A stretch of DNA of 64,000 nt from Candidatus Binataceae bacterium. Its GTDB lineage: Bacteria > Desulfobacterota > Binatia > Binatales > Binataceae. The notes beneath the pieces were generated by a model. The model ran no database searches. It had not been told where the DNA came from and saw nothing but the letters and a program-made list of their open reading frames with translations. The stretch is taken from the NCBI GenBank assembly GCA_035650475.1, contig DASRHP010000012.1:484059-548058 (forward strand), in the 5' to 3' direction. The position numbers were made by a program, and so were the translations under genes. Positions 10,030 to 17,277 of the stretch are shown here, piece by piece; within the stretch, counting starts at the first letter, position 1, and every line of letters begins with the position of its first letter.

Positions 10030-10044
10030 AGTGCGAGTCGCACT
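10030..10044 (-). promoter_or_regulatory. Small leader hairpin next to the tannase ribosome-binding site
   Basis: A perfect 6-bp inverted repeat (AGTGCG-ACT-CGCACT on the minus strand) ends five bases upstream of the GGAGGT ribosome site of the tannase gene. It could influence translation or mRNA stability; it is short and may be chance. Confidence 0.3.
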
Positions 10045-10134
10045 CTGGCCAACAAACATTGCTGCGCTCGTCGGAGTTCCACTGAACTCGCCAACAGCGA
10101 CGAGAAACACTCGATTTATTGCTATTGCTTGCTT

Positions 10135-10163
10135 TTGGTAGCAACGAATAGCGCTTATGTCAA
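10135..10163 (-). promoter_or_regulatory. Candidate sigma-70 promoter for the tannase gene
   Basis: On the minus strand a perfect -35 box TTGACA (10163-10158) is followed after 17 bases by TACCAA (10140-10135), a weak -10 box. It lies in an AT-rich patch of an otherwise very GC-rich window and points at the tannase gene, giving a leader of roughly 115-120 bases. Confidence 0.45.
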
Positions 10164-10253
10164 ATAACCCGCGCCGCTGGAATCCTGGCTGAGTCGCCAA
10201 GGGCAGCGCGCTATCCGGCACGCGCGTTGCCAGCCGCCAGCCTTTAGCCGATC

Positions 10254-10904
10254 ATGCCTTCAATGAGCGAGCACGAGGGCCGCGCACGTCAGCATGACCC
10301 CGACGAGCCACGCCATCCGTCTCGTCGCGGAGGGCTCTCCCGCGGCGAGACCTCGCTCATCCGCCGCTTGACCGAGGTCTTGCGGTTTGCCGACTTCATG
10401 GCGGTGCTGATGGTGGCGGCGACGGCGTTCAGCGCCTACGCGACCTGGCGCACTGCTCAGGTCACCTCGCACGTCTTTGCGATCGAGGAACGCCCGTTCA
10501 TCGGCGTCGAGCGGGTGACCTTCGAACAGGGCGACACGGCCAATCCCCGCGTGGTGATCGATTACCGCAACTTCGGCAAGATCCCGGCGGTGGACGCTAT
10601 CGTCACGGTGGTGGCGATGACCGACGGCAAACGCGTTGCCGACCTACCCAACGAAATGTCATCGATCTCGGCCGGCGTGCTCTCGCCGGGCGTCCCACAC
10701 TTTTTCTATCGCTACCTGCCGGTTGCGGTTTACAAGGCGGTGGTGGAGGGCAAGTCGAAGTTGATGCTGCATGTCCGCGCCGAGTACAAGGGCGCCGCCG
10801 AAGAGCCCTTCTGCTACAGCGAACGCGTGGTGTACGACTACCGCTCGGCGGGTTTCCGGCCCGCCGGCGGCAGCGACCGCTGCAGAAATACCGATATCTT
10901 CTGA
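10254..10904 (+). CDS. Single-pass membrane protein of unknown function, copy 1 of a tandem pair
   Basis: Unrecognised 216-residue protein. Residues 1-40 are polar and basic, residues 46-66 form one transmembrane helix (FADFMAVLMVAATAFSAYATW), and about 150 residues follow with a probable beta-sandwich fold: ERPFIGVERVTF, a VVIDYRNFGKIPA motif, and SAGVLSPGVPHFFYRYLP. The DYRNFG...PA segment is reminiscent of extracytoplasmic domains in which NxG marks a strand turn. The next gene is clearly a paralogue with the same layout. The start may be the ATG at 10254 or 10263; neither has a strong ribosome site. The gene is divergent from the tannase gene. Confidence 0.7.
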   Translation: MPSMSEHEGRARQHDPDEPRHPSRRGGLSRGETSLIRRLTEVLRFADFMAVLMVAATAFSAYATWRTAQVTSHVFAIEERPFIGVERVTFEQGDTANPRVVIDYRNFGKIPAVDAIVTVVAMTDGKRVADLPNEMSSISAGVLSPGVPHFFYRYLPVAVYKAVVEGKSKLMLHVRAEYKGAAEEPFCYSERVVYDYRSAGFRPAGGSDRCRNTDIF

Positions 10905-10952
10905 GGAATCGGGCTCCGGCTCCACGCGTCCGGGTGCGCAGGGGAGGGGAAG

Positions 10953-11597
10953 ATGAGCGAGGAGAATGCCGAAGAACGCGCACGCCGCAAGCGCGAGGAA
11001 CGGCGGGAAGAGCGCGAGGAGCGCCGCGCCGAGCAGGAGCTGCGCCGCTCGGCGCTGCGCAAGATCGCTGGCTACCTGGGCTTCGCCGATCTGATGGCGG
11101 TGCTGATGGTGCTGGCGACCGGCTTCAGCGCCTTTGCCACCTGGCGCACCGCCACCATCGCCTACGAACTGCTGACGAGCTCGGAGCGCCCTTACTTCGG
11201 CGTGCGCGACGTGACGTTGGACCGCAGCCACCCCGACGAACCGCGAATCTACGTCGATTATCGCAACTTCGGCCACGTGCCCGCCGATAACGTCCGCCTT
11301 CAGGCAGCGGTGTTCCTCGGCGGCAGGCAGCTCGCCGACGAGGGCGTGACGCGCAGTGTCGGCGTGCTCTCGCCCGACGTTCCGCATCATATCTATCTAC
11401 ACGTCCCGCCGCAGAGCGCGCCCGATATTCTTGCCGGGCGCGCCAAGCTGCTGGCGCAAGTCAGCGCCTGGTACGCCGGCTCCGGGGCACGCACCTTCTG
11501 CTACCGCGAGCGCTTTGCCTATATGCCTGACTCGGGCACCTTCGAGATCGCCGGCGGCTCGACGCGATGCGATTCCGCCCCGCCACCGATCCCCTAA
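10953..11597 (+). CDS. Single-pass membrane protein of unknown function, copy 2 of a tandem pair
   Basis: A 214-residue paralogue of the gene just upstream, 48 bp away. Shared blocks include FADxMAVLMVxATxFSAxATWRTA, ERPxxGVxxVT, DYRNFGxxPA, GVLSPxVPHxxY and FCYxER. It differs by an N-terminal segment (residues 5-36) of almost only Glu, Arg, Lys and Ala, probably a charged helix or coiled coil facing the cytoplasm. The start is supported by a strong GGGGAGGGG ribosome site. The tandem pair looks like one transcription unit, possibly encoding two subunits of one envelope complex; that is inference from context alone. Confidence 0.72.
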   Translation: MSEENAEERARRKREERREEREERRAEQELRRSALRKIAGYLGFADLMAVLMVLATGFSAFATWRTATIAYELLTSSERPYFGVRDVTLDRSHPDEPRIYVDYRNFGHVPADNVRLQAAVFLGGRQLADEGVTRSVGVLSPDVPHHIYLHVPPQSAPDILAGRAKLLAQVSAWYAGSGARTFCYRERFAYMPDSGTFEIAGGSTRCDSAPPPIP

Positions 11598-11651
11598 GGC
11601 GATTTGCGCGCGCCGCATGCATCTGGCAGTTTTCGACTTGGGCAAGCCGCG

Positions 11652-11843
11652 ATGAACTGTCCGATCTGCAAACGGCCGGTCGATATGTCGCCCGCCAACC
11701 GGTTCCGCCCGTTCTGCTCGGAGCGTTGCCGCTCTATCGATCTCGGGACCTGGGCCGGCGAAGGCTATCGCGTGCCCGGCGGCGCGGTCGAGGACCGCGA
11801 GCATCCCGACGACCTCCATCCCAAGAGGAAGCTCCTCCACTAG
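11652..11843 (+). CDS. yacG: DNA gyrase inhibitor YacG family zinc protein
   Basis: A 63-residue zinc-binding protein beginning MNCPICKRPVD. It has the YacG cysteine arrangement CPIC ... FCSERC, then RSIDLGTWAGEGYRVPGG, which matches the conserved RxIDLGxWxxExYxIP signature. In E. coli YacG binds the GyrB C-terminal region and inhibits DNA binding by gyrase. Length is normal. Here it is not linked to coaE, its frequent neighbour in gammaproteobacteria, but sits 17 bp before the lpxA-like gene. An upstream in-frame start at 11604 would add 16 unconserved residues. Confidence 0.85.
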   Translation: MNCPICKRPVDMSPANRFRPFCSERCRSIDLGTWAGEGYRVPGGAVEDREHPDDLHPKRKLLH

Positions 11844-11860
11844 CCCGCGGGCGCGGCGAG

Positions 11861-12691
11861 ATGGCAGAACCCGACGCGTCCCCGCCGCGCATCCATCCCA
11901 GCGCCGTCGTCGGCGTCGAGGTTGAACTTGGGCCCGGCGTTGAAATCGGTCCCTTCTGCCTGCTCGACGGGCGAATCCGAATCGGCGCGCGCACCCGGCT
12001 AATCGGCCACGTCACGATCCTCGGCGAAGTCGAAATCGGCGAGGCCAACGTGTTCCATCCCACCGCGGTTATCGGCGACGAACCGCAAGACCTGGCCTAT
12101 CGCGGCGGCCCGCGTCGCGTGCGGATCGGTAATCGCAACGTCTTTCGCGAGGGCGTGACGGTCCATCGCGGCAGCGAACGCGGCGAAATCACGATCCTCG
12201 GCGACGACAACTTCCTGATGCAGAACGCGCACATTGCGCACGACTGCCGGGTCGGCAATGCTGCCATCATCGCGGGCGGCGCGCTGCTCGCCGGATGGGT
12301 CGAGGTCGGCGACCGCGCGCTGGTGTCCGGCAACTGCGTCGTGCATCAGTTCGTCCGGATCGGGCGATTTGCGATGATGCGCGGGATGAGCCGGACCAGC
12401 CGCGATATTCCGCCCTTCTGCATCGCCGACCTCACCCATACGCTGCGCGGAATAAACGTAATCGGGCTCCGGCGCGCGGGCTTCGATGCGCGCGCGATCC
12501 GCGCGCTGCGCGATGCGTTTGCGACCCTCTTCGGCGCCCGGCGTAACCTCAAGCTCGCGCTGGAGGAGCTGGCCGCGGCGGGTCCGATGATGCCCGAGGT
12601 CGCCGAGATGGTGGAGTTCATCCGGGCGTCAAAACGCGGGGTCGCCTTCGGCCCGCGCGCAGCCGGCGAATCGGAGGCCGACGCCGATTAG
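11861..12691 (+). CDS. lpxA: LpxA-type acyl-ACP--UDP-N-acetylglucosamine O-acyltransferase
   Basis: LpxA transfers a 3-hydroxyacyl chain from ACP to UDP-GlcNAc, the first step of lipid A synthesis. The 276-residue protein has the left-handed beta-helix hexapeptide repeats, FREGVTVHRGS, the catalytic histidine H127 in NAHIAHDC, and VHQF (H162, equivalent to E. coli H160). The C-terminal helical domain is present. The residue matching E. coli G173, which sets acyl length, is still Gly (G175), but the residue matching E. coli H144 is Trp (W146). The gene stands alone, away from lpxD, fabZ and lpxB, so it may be a second copy or a paralogue with a changed substrate. The start follows a GGCGAG ribosome site. 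Confidence 0.82.
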   Translation: MAEPDASPPRIHPSAVVGVEVELGPGVEIGPFCLLDGRIRIGARTRLIGHVTILGEVEIGEANVFHPTAVIGDEPQDLAYRGGPRRVRIGNRNVFREGVTVHRGSERGEITILGDDNFLMQNAHIAHDCRVGNAAIIAGGALLAGWVEVGDRALVSGNCVVHQFVRIGRFAMMRGMSRTSRDIPPFCIADLTHTLRGINVIGLRRAGFDARAIRALRDAFATLFGARRNLKLALEELAAAGPMMPEVAEMVEFIRASKRGVAFGPRAAGESEADAD

Positions 12692-12709
12692 GCGGCCTCC
12701 CACCAGCCA

Positions 12710-13591
12710 TTACAGCCTCAGCGTAGCGATCACCCCAACATGGTCCGACGGCCAGAGCCATGTGCCGTCGGGCTGGCGATGGGGGCGGTCGGCGAACAGA
12801 CCGACCTCGACCACCTCGGGCGTACGCCCGCGCCCGGGCCGCATCAGCAGGTAGTCGATTCGCTGGTTGTGCGTGCCGTGCTCGGCCGTAAGGTCGAGGT
12901 CGTCGCGGTCGTTAGTGTACCCGCAGCCGCTGCCGAAAGCGCCGTGCAGATCGATAAACCCTTTTCCGCCGAGCAGTGCCGCCATCGTCTCGGATTCGGG
13001 GACGTCGTTGAAGTCGCCGGCAACGATCACAGTCGCTTCGGGATGGCTGTGCGAGGCTACCAGTTGCACGAGTTCGCGCGCCTGCGCCGAGCGGACCACC
13101 ACGCCATCGCGTGACTCCGGCCGGTCGGTCAGATGGGTGACGAAAACCTCCATCCGCGCGCCACCGTCGAACCGGAAGCGCCGATGCAGGACGACGCGAT
13201 CGTCGGGCAAACGATACAACTGCCCGCCGACCATCGCCGACAGGTCAACCTGCGCGCGGTACTTGTAGGCCGCCGGCGCGCCGTCGGCGTCCAGCCGGCT
13301 CAGCATCCCGACCCCTTCGTCGAAGGCGAACTCGCCGTCGCCCGCGCCGTCGGCGGGGCAGTAGTCGAGCCGGTAGAGGTCGCGGCCGCACAGCTGGTTG
13401 ACGCGGTCGCGCAGACGCGCGCCGAGATCACCGCACGCGCTCGCGCGCAGGAGCTCCTGGAGCGCAGCGACGTGCGGCCGGCGCTCCGCAATCCCCTGCG
13501 CGATGAGCTCGAGCCGGCGGTCGAGGTGTCGATGCTCGGGCAGGTTGTGGTAAATGTTGAACGTCAGTACGGTGCACTCGGCGCCAGTCAT
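12710..13591 (-). CDS. Endonuclease/exonuclease/phosphatase family protein
   Basis: A 293-residue metal-dependent phosphoesterase of the EEP (DNase I/sphingomyelinase-like) fold. Ordered motifs are LTFNIYHN near the N terminus, ALQELL (metal-binding Glu), VFVTHLTDRP (His), VAGDFNDVPES (Asp/Asn), QRIDYLLMRP and a terminal SDHVGVIATL (catalytic His). Members act on DNA, phosphoinositides or sphingomyelin; which applies here cannot be read. There is no signal peptide, so it is probably cytoplasmic. The gene is convergent with the lpxA-like gene (18-bp gap) and divergent from ccmE. Confidence 0.87.
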   Translation of the reverse strand: MTGAECTVLTFNIYHNLPEHRHLDRRLELIAQGIAERRPHVAALQELLRASACGDLGARLRDRVNQLCGRDLYRLDYCPADGAGDGEFAFDEGVGMLSRLDADGAPAAYKYRAQVDLSAMVGGQLYRLPDDRVVLHRRFRFDGGARMEVFVTHLTDRPESRDGVVVRSAQARELVQLVASHSHPEATVIVAGDFNDVPESETMAALLGGKGFIDLHGAFGSGCGYTNDRDDLDLTAEHGTHNQRIDYLLMRPGRGRTPEVVEVGLFADRPHRQPDGTWLWPSDHVGVIATLRL

Positions 13592-13783
13592 GCGCTTTGC
13601 CCCTATCCGGACGCCCGCGGGCGACCGTTATTCTGACTTGCTCGAAGCGGCGGCCCTTGGCAACAATTGACGCGCGGGCCAAATTGGGGTTTCACGGCTG
13701 CATGCGGTTGCGGGTCGCTTGCCGAGCAGCGCGGCGCACAAGGCTGCCTTGCGGTGGCCGCATCTGATAGATAAGAACGGTTT

Positions 13784-14233
13784 ATGCCTTCGAGGTGGCG
13801 TTTCGTGGTCGGCGCGGGGGTTATCGTGCTCGCCGTCGGCTACCTGATAACTGCGGCCGTGCGCAACACCGCCGAGTACTACCTGACCGTAGGTGAGGTC
13901 GCGGCCAAAAAAGCCGAGCTTACGGGGCAGATGCTGCGCGTGGCCGGGCGGGTCAAGGCGGGCTCGATAAGTTGGGATCCTGCCAGCCTGACGCTCGCCT
14001 TCACGATAGTCGCGCCGCCCAATCCCGGCGGCTCGGCTGTCACTCCGGTCGCTGCCGCCGATCCGCCCCAGTTTCGCGTGATCGCGCGCGGCGAACCGAA
14101 GCCCGACATGTTCGCCGCCGGGCGCGACGTGATCGTCGAGGGCCGCCTTGCGGGCGACGGCACCCTTCAGGCGCGCCAGGTGCTGACCTCGTGCCCGTCG
14201 AAGTACGTGCCCAGGCAGGCCGGGGCCAAGTGA
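13784..14233 (+). CDS. ccmE: Cytochrome c maturation heme chaperone CcmE, Cys-type
   Basis: CcmE binds heme covalently in the periplasm and hands it to the CcmF/H ligase. The 149-residue protein has an N-terminal membrane anchor (residues 7-25), then an OB-fold domain with YYLTVGEV and LRVAGRV, typical of the family. The heme-attachment site is C137-P-S-K-Y141, not the HxxxY of E. coli; CxxxY CcmE proteins are known from some archaea and sulfate reducers. The stop codon is one base from the ccmF start. It opens the ccmE-F-H-I-A-B-C-D operon; no promoter was assigned in the 192-bp upstream gap. Confidence 0.9.
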   Translation: MPSRWRFVVGAGVIVLAVGYLITAAVRNTAEYYLTVGEVAAKKAELTGQMLRVAGRVKAGSISWDPASLTLAFTIVAPPNPGGSAVTPVAAADPPQFRVIARGEPKPDMFAAGRDVIVEGRLAGDGTLQARQVLTSCPSKYVPRQAGAK

Positions 14234-14234
14234 G

Positions 14235-16247
14235 ATGCCATTCATAGGCCAGATCGCGCTGGCGCTCGCGCTGCTGGTGGCGATCTATTCGATCGGCGCC
14301 AACTTGCTCGGCGCGCGGCGCGATTCGCCCGAGCTGCTGATGAGTGCGCGGCACGCGCTGTGGGCGATGTGCGCGATGGTGACGATCGCGATCGCCGCAC
14401 TGTGGAACGGGCTTTTAAGCAGCGACTTCTCGCTGGAGTACGTCGCCTCCTACTCCAGCCTCACTTTGCCGACCTTCTATAAGCTGACCGCCCTATGGGG
14501 CGGACAGCAGGGCTCGCTGTTGCTGTGGACGTGGCTGCTCTCGATTTTTACCGCGATCGTCGCCTTCCAGAATCGCCGGCGCAACCCAGAGATCACGCCC
14601 TATGCGCTGGCCGTGCTGGCCGGGGTCGCGATCTTCTTTCTCGGGATGCTCAATTTCGTCACCCGTCCGTTCGACCTGCTCGCGAGCGTCCCCGCCGACG
14701 GTTCCGACCTTAACCCGCTGCTCCAGAACTACTGGATGGCGATCCATCCGCCCTCGCTTTACACAGGATACGTCAGCGCCGCGGTCCCGTTCGCCTTCGC
14801 CTGCGGCGCCCTGCTTGCGTGTCGGCTCGACGACGGTTGGATCAGGACGACCCGCCGCTGGGCGATCTTCTCGTGGTTCTTTCTCACGCTGGGCAATCTG
14901 TTCGGGGCGCGATGGGCCTACGAGGTGTTGGGATGGGGTGGTTACTGGGCGTGGGACCCGGTCGAGAACGCGGCCTTCATGCCGTGGTTGGTGATGACCG
15001 CCTACCTGCACTCGGTGATGATCCAGGAGCGCAAGGACATGCTGAAGGTGTGGAACCTTGCGCTGGTCGGGCTGGCCTTCCTGCTCACCCTGTTCGGCAC
15101 CTTCCTCACGCGCAGCGGCGTGATCTCGTCGGTTCACTCATTCACCCAGTCCGGGCTTGGGCCGTATTTCTTAAGCTTCCTCATCGTGGTCGCATTCGCG
15201 TACTCGGCGCTGCTCGTCAGCCGGGTTAAGGAGCTGAGAAGTCCGGCCGAATTCGAGTCCTACCTCTCGCGCGAGGCCGCTTTCCTGTTCAACAACCTGG
15301 TGCTGGTCGGGATCGCGTTCGCGGTCTTCTGGGGCACGGTGTTCCCGGTGCTCTCGGAGGCGGTGCGCGGGGTTAAGATCACGGTCGGCCCGCCGTTCTT
15401 CGACAAGGTCAACGCGCCGCTCGCGCTGGCGCTCGTCTTCCTGATGGGAGTCGGTCCGCTGATCGCGTGGCGGCGGGCCACGCCGCGGGCGCTGATGCGG
15501 ATGTTTGCGGGGCCGATCGTGATGGGCTTGGCGGCGGGCGCCGCGGTCTTCGTCGAAGGGCTGCGCGAATGGTACGTGCTGGCCGCGATGTCGCTGGCGG
15601 CGTTCGTGGTCGGCACCGTGATCGCTGAGTTCCGCCGCGGGGTCGGCGCACGGCGCCATCTGGTGCGCGAAACACCCGCCCGCGCGCTGGTCAACCTGAT
15701 CGCCAAAAACAACCGCCGCTACGGCGGCTACGTGATTCATCTCGGCGTCGTGCTCGCCTTCGTCGGGATCGTCGCCTCCTCGTTCTTCCGCACCGAGGTC
15801 AAGCGCAGCCTACGCGAAGGCCAGAGCTTCAACGTCGGCTCCTATGAACTGACCTATCTCGGACTCAAGGGATTGGAGAATTCGCACATGGAAGACCTGC
15901 GCGCGCGCATACGCGTGCGCAGCGGCGGGCGCGAGATCGCCACGATGGAGCCGGCAAAGCTCTTTTACAAGCGCCAGCAGCAGCCCGCCACGCGGGTAGC
16001 GATTCGCTCGACGCCGCTCAACGACCTTTACATCGTGCTCGCCGGCGTGGACGACAAGAGCGGGCTGGTGACGTTCGAGGTCTTCCTGACGCCGCTGGTC
16101 TTCTGGCTGTGGGCGGGCGGGTTCCTGATGGCGATCGGCACGGTGATCGCGATGTGGCCCAACGTGCGCGAGCGCGCGGCGTTCGCGGCCGCGCTCGCCG
16201 GTGAGGAGGCGCTGCCCGAACCGGAGCCGGTGCCAGGAGGCGAGTAA
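14235..16247 (+). CDS. ccmF: Cytochrome c heme lyase subunit CcmF
   Basis: CcmF is the large membrane subunit of the heme ligase that attaches heme to apocytochrome c cysteines. The 670-residue protein has many transmembrane segments and the tryptophan-rich WWD signature around residues 228-250 (EVLGWGGYWAWDPVENAAFM). A TFLTRSGVISSVHSF segment and a large C-terminal periplasmic loop near residue 540 (FFRTEVKRSLREGQSF) precede a last helix. Length is normal for CcmF. It starts one base after the ccmE stop and is followed by ccmH after 3 bp, so the operon is translationally tight. Confidence 0.95.
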   Translation: MPFIGQIALALALLVAIYSIGANLLGARRDSPELLMSARHALWAMCAMVTIAIAALWNGLLSSDFSLEYVASYSSLTLPTFYKLTALWGGQQGSLLLWTWLLSIFTAIVAFQNRRRNPEITPYALAVLAGVAIFFLGMLNFVTRPFDLLASVPADGSDLNPLLQNYWMAIHPPSLYTGYVSAAVPFAFACGALLACRLDDGWIRTTRRWAIFSWFFLTLGNLFGARWAYEVLGWGGYWAWDPVENAAFMPWLVMTAYLHSVMIQERKDMLKVWNLALVGLAFLLTLFGTFLTRSGVISSVHSFTQSGLGPYFLSFLIVVAFAYSALLVSRVKELRSPAEFESYLSREAAFLFNNLVLVGIAFAVFWGTVFPVLSEAVRGVKITVGPPFFDKVNAPLALALVFLMGVGPLIAWRRATPRALMRMFAGPIVMGLAAGAAVFVEGLREWYVLAAMSLAAFVVGTVIAEFRRGVGARRHLVRETPARALVNLIAKNNRRYGGYVIHLGVVLAFVGIVASSFFRTEVKRSLREGQSFNVGSYELTYLGLKGLENSHMEDLRARIRVRSGGREIATMEPAKLFYKRQQQPATRVAIRSTPLNDLYIVLAGVDDKSGLVTFEVFLTPLVFWLWAGGFLMAIGTVIAMWPNVRERAAFAAALAGEEALPEPEPVPGGE

Positions 16248-16250
16248 GCC

Positions 16251-16802
16251 GTGGCGCGGCACGCACCAACATCGCGGGTTGGTTCCTTGAAGGCACGCGC
16301 GAGCCTGGCGATCGGTGCGTTCGCCCTGGCCCTGTTATTCGGCGGTGCCGCGGTGCCCTTCATGCCTGCGGCGCGCGCCGCCACTTCCACCGCCACCGGG
16401 CAGGAGGTCGCCGAGGCGCTGACCTGCCAGTGCGGATGCGGCTTGACAGTCGCCAACTGTAACCATCCCAATTGCGAGTTCTCGGTGCCGACCCGCCAGA
16501 AGATCGAAGAGATGCTCGGGCGCGGGATGGGCCGGGCCCAGATAATCGCCTACTTCCGCACCCGGTACGGCGAGAAGATTCTTTCCGCGCCGACCCTCCA
16601 GGGCTTCAACCTGCTGGCGTGGACGATGCCCTTCGTCGCGCTGCTTGTAGGCGGAGCGATCGTGGTGGTGGTGATGGGCCGCTGGCGCGGCGCGCCATCG
16701 CCGGCCTCGCCCGAACCGCCGGCCGGGGCGAATCCGGACCAGTCGCAATTCTCGCCCGCGCTGCGCGAGCGGCTTGAGCGCGAGCTTCGGGAGCGGATTT
16801 GA
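16251..16802 (+). CDS. ccmH: Cytochrome c maturation thiol oxidoreductase CcmH, cysteine-rich form
   Basis: CcmH reduces apocytochrome cysteines and works with CcmF. The 183-residue protein starts at a GTG (16251) after an AGGAGG site. It has a signal/anchor segment (about residues 14-39), then the active-site region LTCQCGCG (C59, C61, C63) followed by two further cysteines in VANCNHPNC, instead of the simple LRCxxC of E. coli. An ARIIAYF-like helix (AQIIAYFRTRYGEKIL) follows, then a C-terminal transmembrane helix (LLAWTMPFVALLVGGAIVVVVMG). The alternative, cysteine-rich motif is common in non-enteric lineages. It overlaps no gene and precedes the ccmI-like gene by one base. Confidence 0.9.
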   Translation: MARHAPTSRVGSLKARASLAIGAFALALLFGGAAVPFMPAARAATSTATGQEVAEALTCQCGCGLTVANCNHPNCEFSVPTRQKIEEMLGRGMGRAQIIAYFRTRYGEKILSAPTLQGFNLLAWTMPFVALLVGGAIVVVVMGRWRGAPSPASPEPPAGANPDQSQFSPALRERLERELRERI

Positions 16803-16803
16803 C

Positions 16804-17277
16804 GTGATTTATCTCGCCGCGATGCTTATCGTCGCCGGCGTGGCGCTTTTCGTCGCTGCTCCTCTGGGCGACGGCGTGCTCGGGCGCAGACGCGCCGCCG
16901 GCGCGGCGACCGAGGTCGAGCGGCTTAAGCACGAGCGCGGGCTTGCGATGCAGGGGCTGCGCGAGCTCGAATTCGACCGCGAGATGGGCAAGTTGAGCGA
17001 GGCCGACTACGCCGCGCTGCATGAGAACCTGATGGCGCGCGCGCTTGAGGCGAGTGCCGCGCTCGCGCGTCTGCGCGCTGTTGCCCACGCGCCGTGCAAC
17101 GGCAGCGACGCCGCGCTCGGGCGCCGCGCAGGCGCATCGCAGGCGGAGTCGGCGCGTCCGGCGCGGGTGCGCTTCTGCGCCCGGTGTGGCGCCGAGGCCG
17201 TGCCGGGAAATTTCTGCTGCGAATGCGGCGCGCCGCTCGCCAGCGCGCCGCAGGCCGCGGCGTGGGCGCAGCGATGA
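16804..17277 (+). CDS. CcmI-like small membrane protein ending in a zinc ribbon
   Basis: A 157-residue protein in the position of ccmI. It has one N-terminal transmembrane helix (residues 2-19), then a cytoplasmic helical stretch with LKHERGLAMQGLRELEFDREMGKLSEADYAALHE, the motif found in CcmI-type proteins (LExERxxALxxIxELEFDxxxGKLSExDY). The TPR domain of enteric CcmI is missing. Instead the C terminus has a zinc ribbon: C125-x2-C128 ... C138-x2-C141. The start is a GTG one base after the ccmH stop; a longer in-frame start at 16774 would overlap ccmH. The stop overlaps the ccmA start (ATGA). A role in chaperoning apocytochromes or the CcmAB transporter is inferred. Confidence 0.75.
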   Translation: MIYLAAMLIVAGVALFVAAPLGDGVLGRRRAAGAATEVERLKHERGLAMQGLRELEFDREMGKLSEADYAALHENLMARALEASAALARLRAVAHAPCNGSDAALGRRAGASQAESARPARVRFCARCGAEAVPGNFCCECGAPLASAPQAAAWAQR

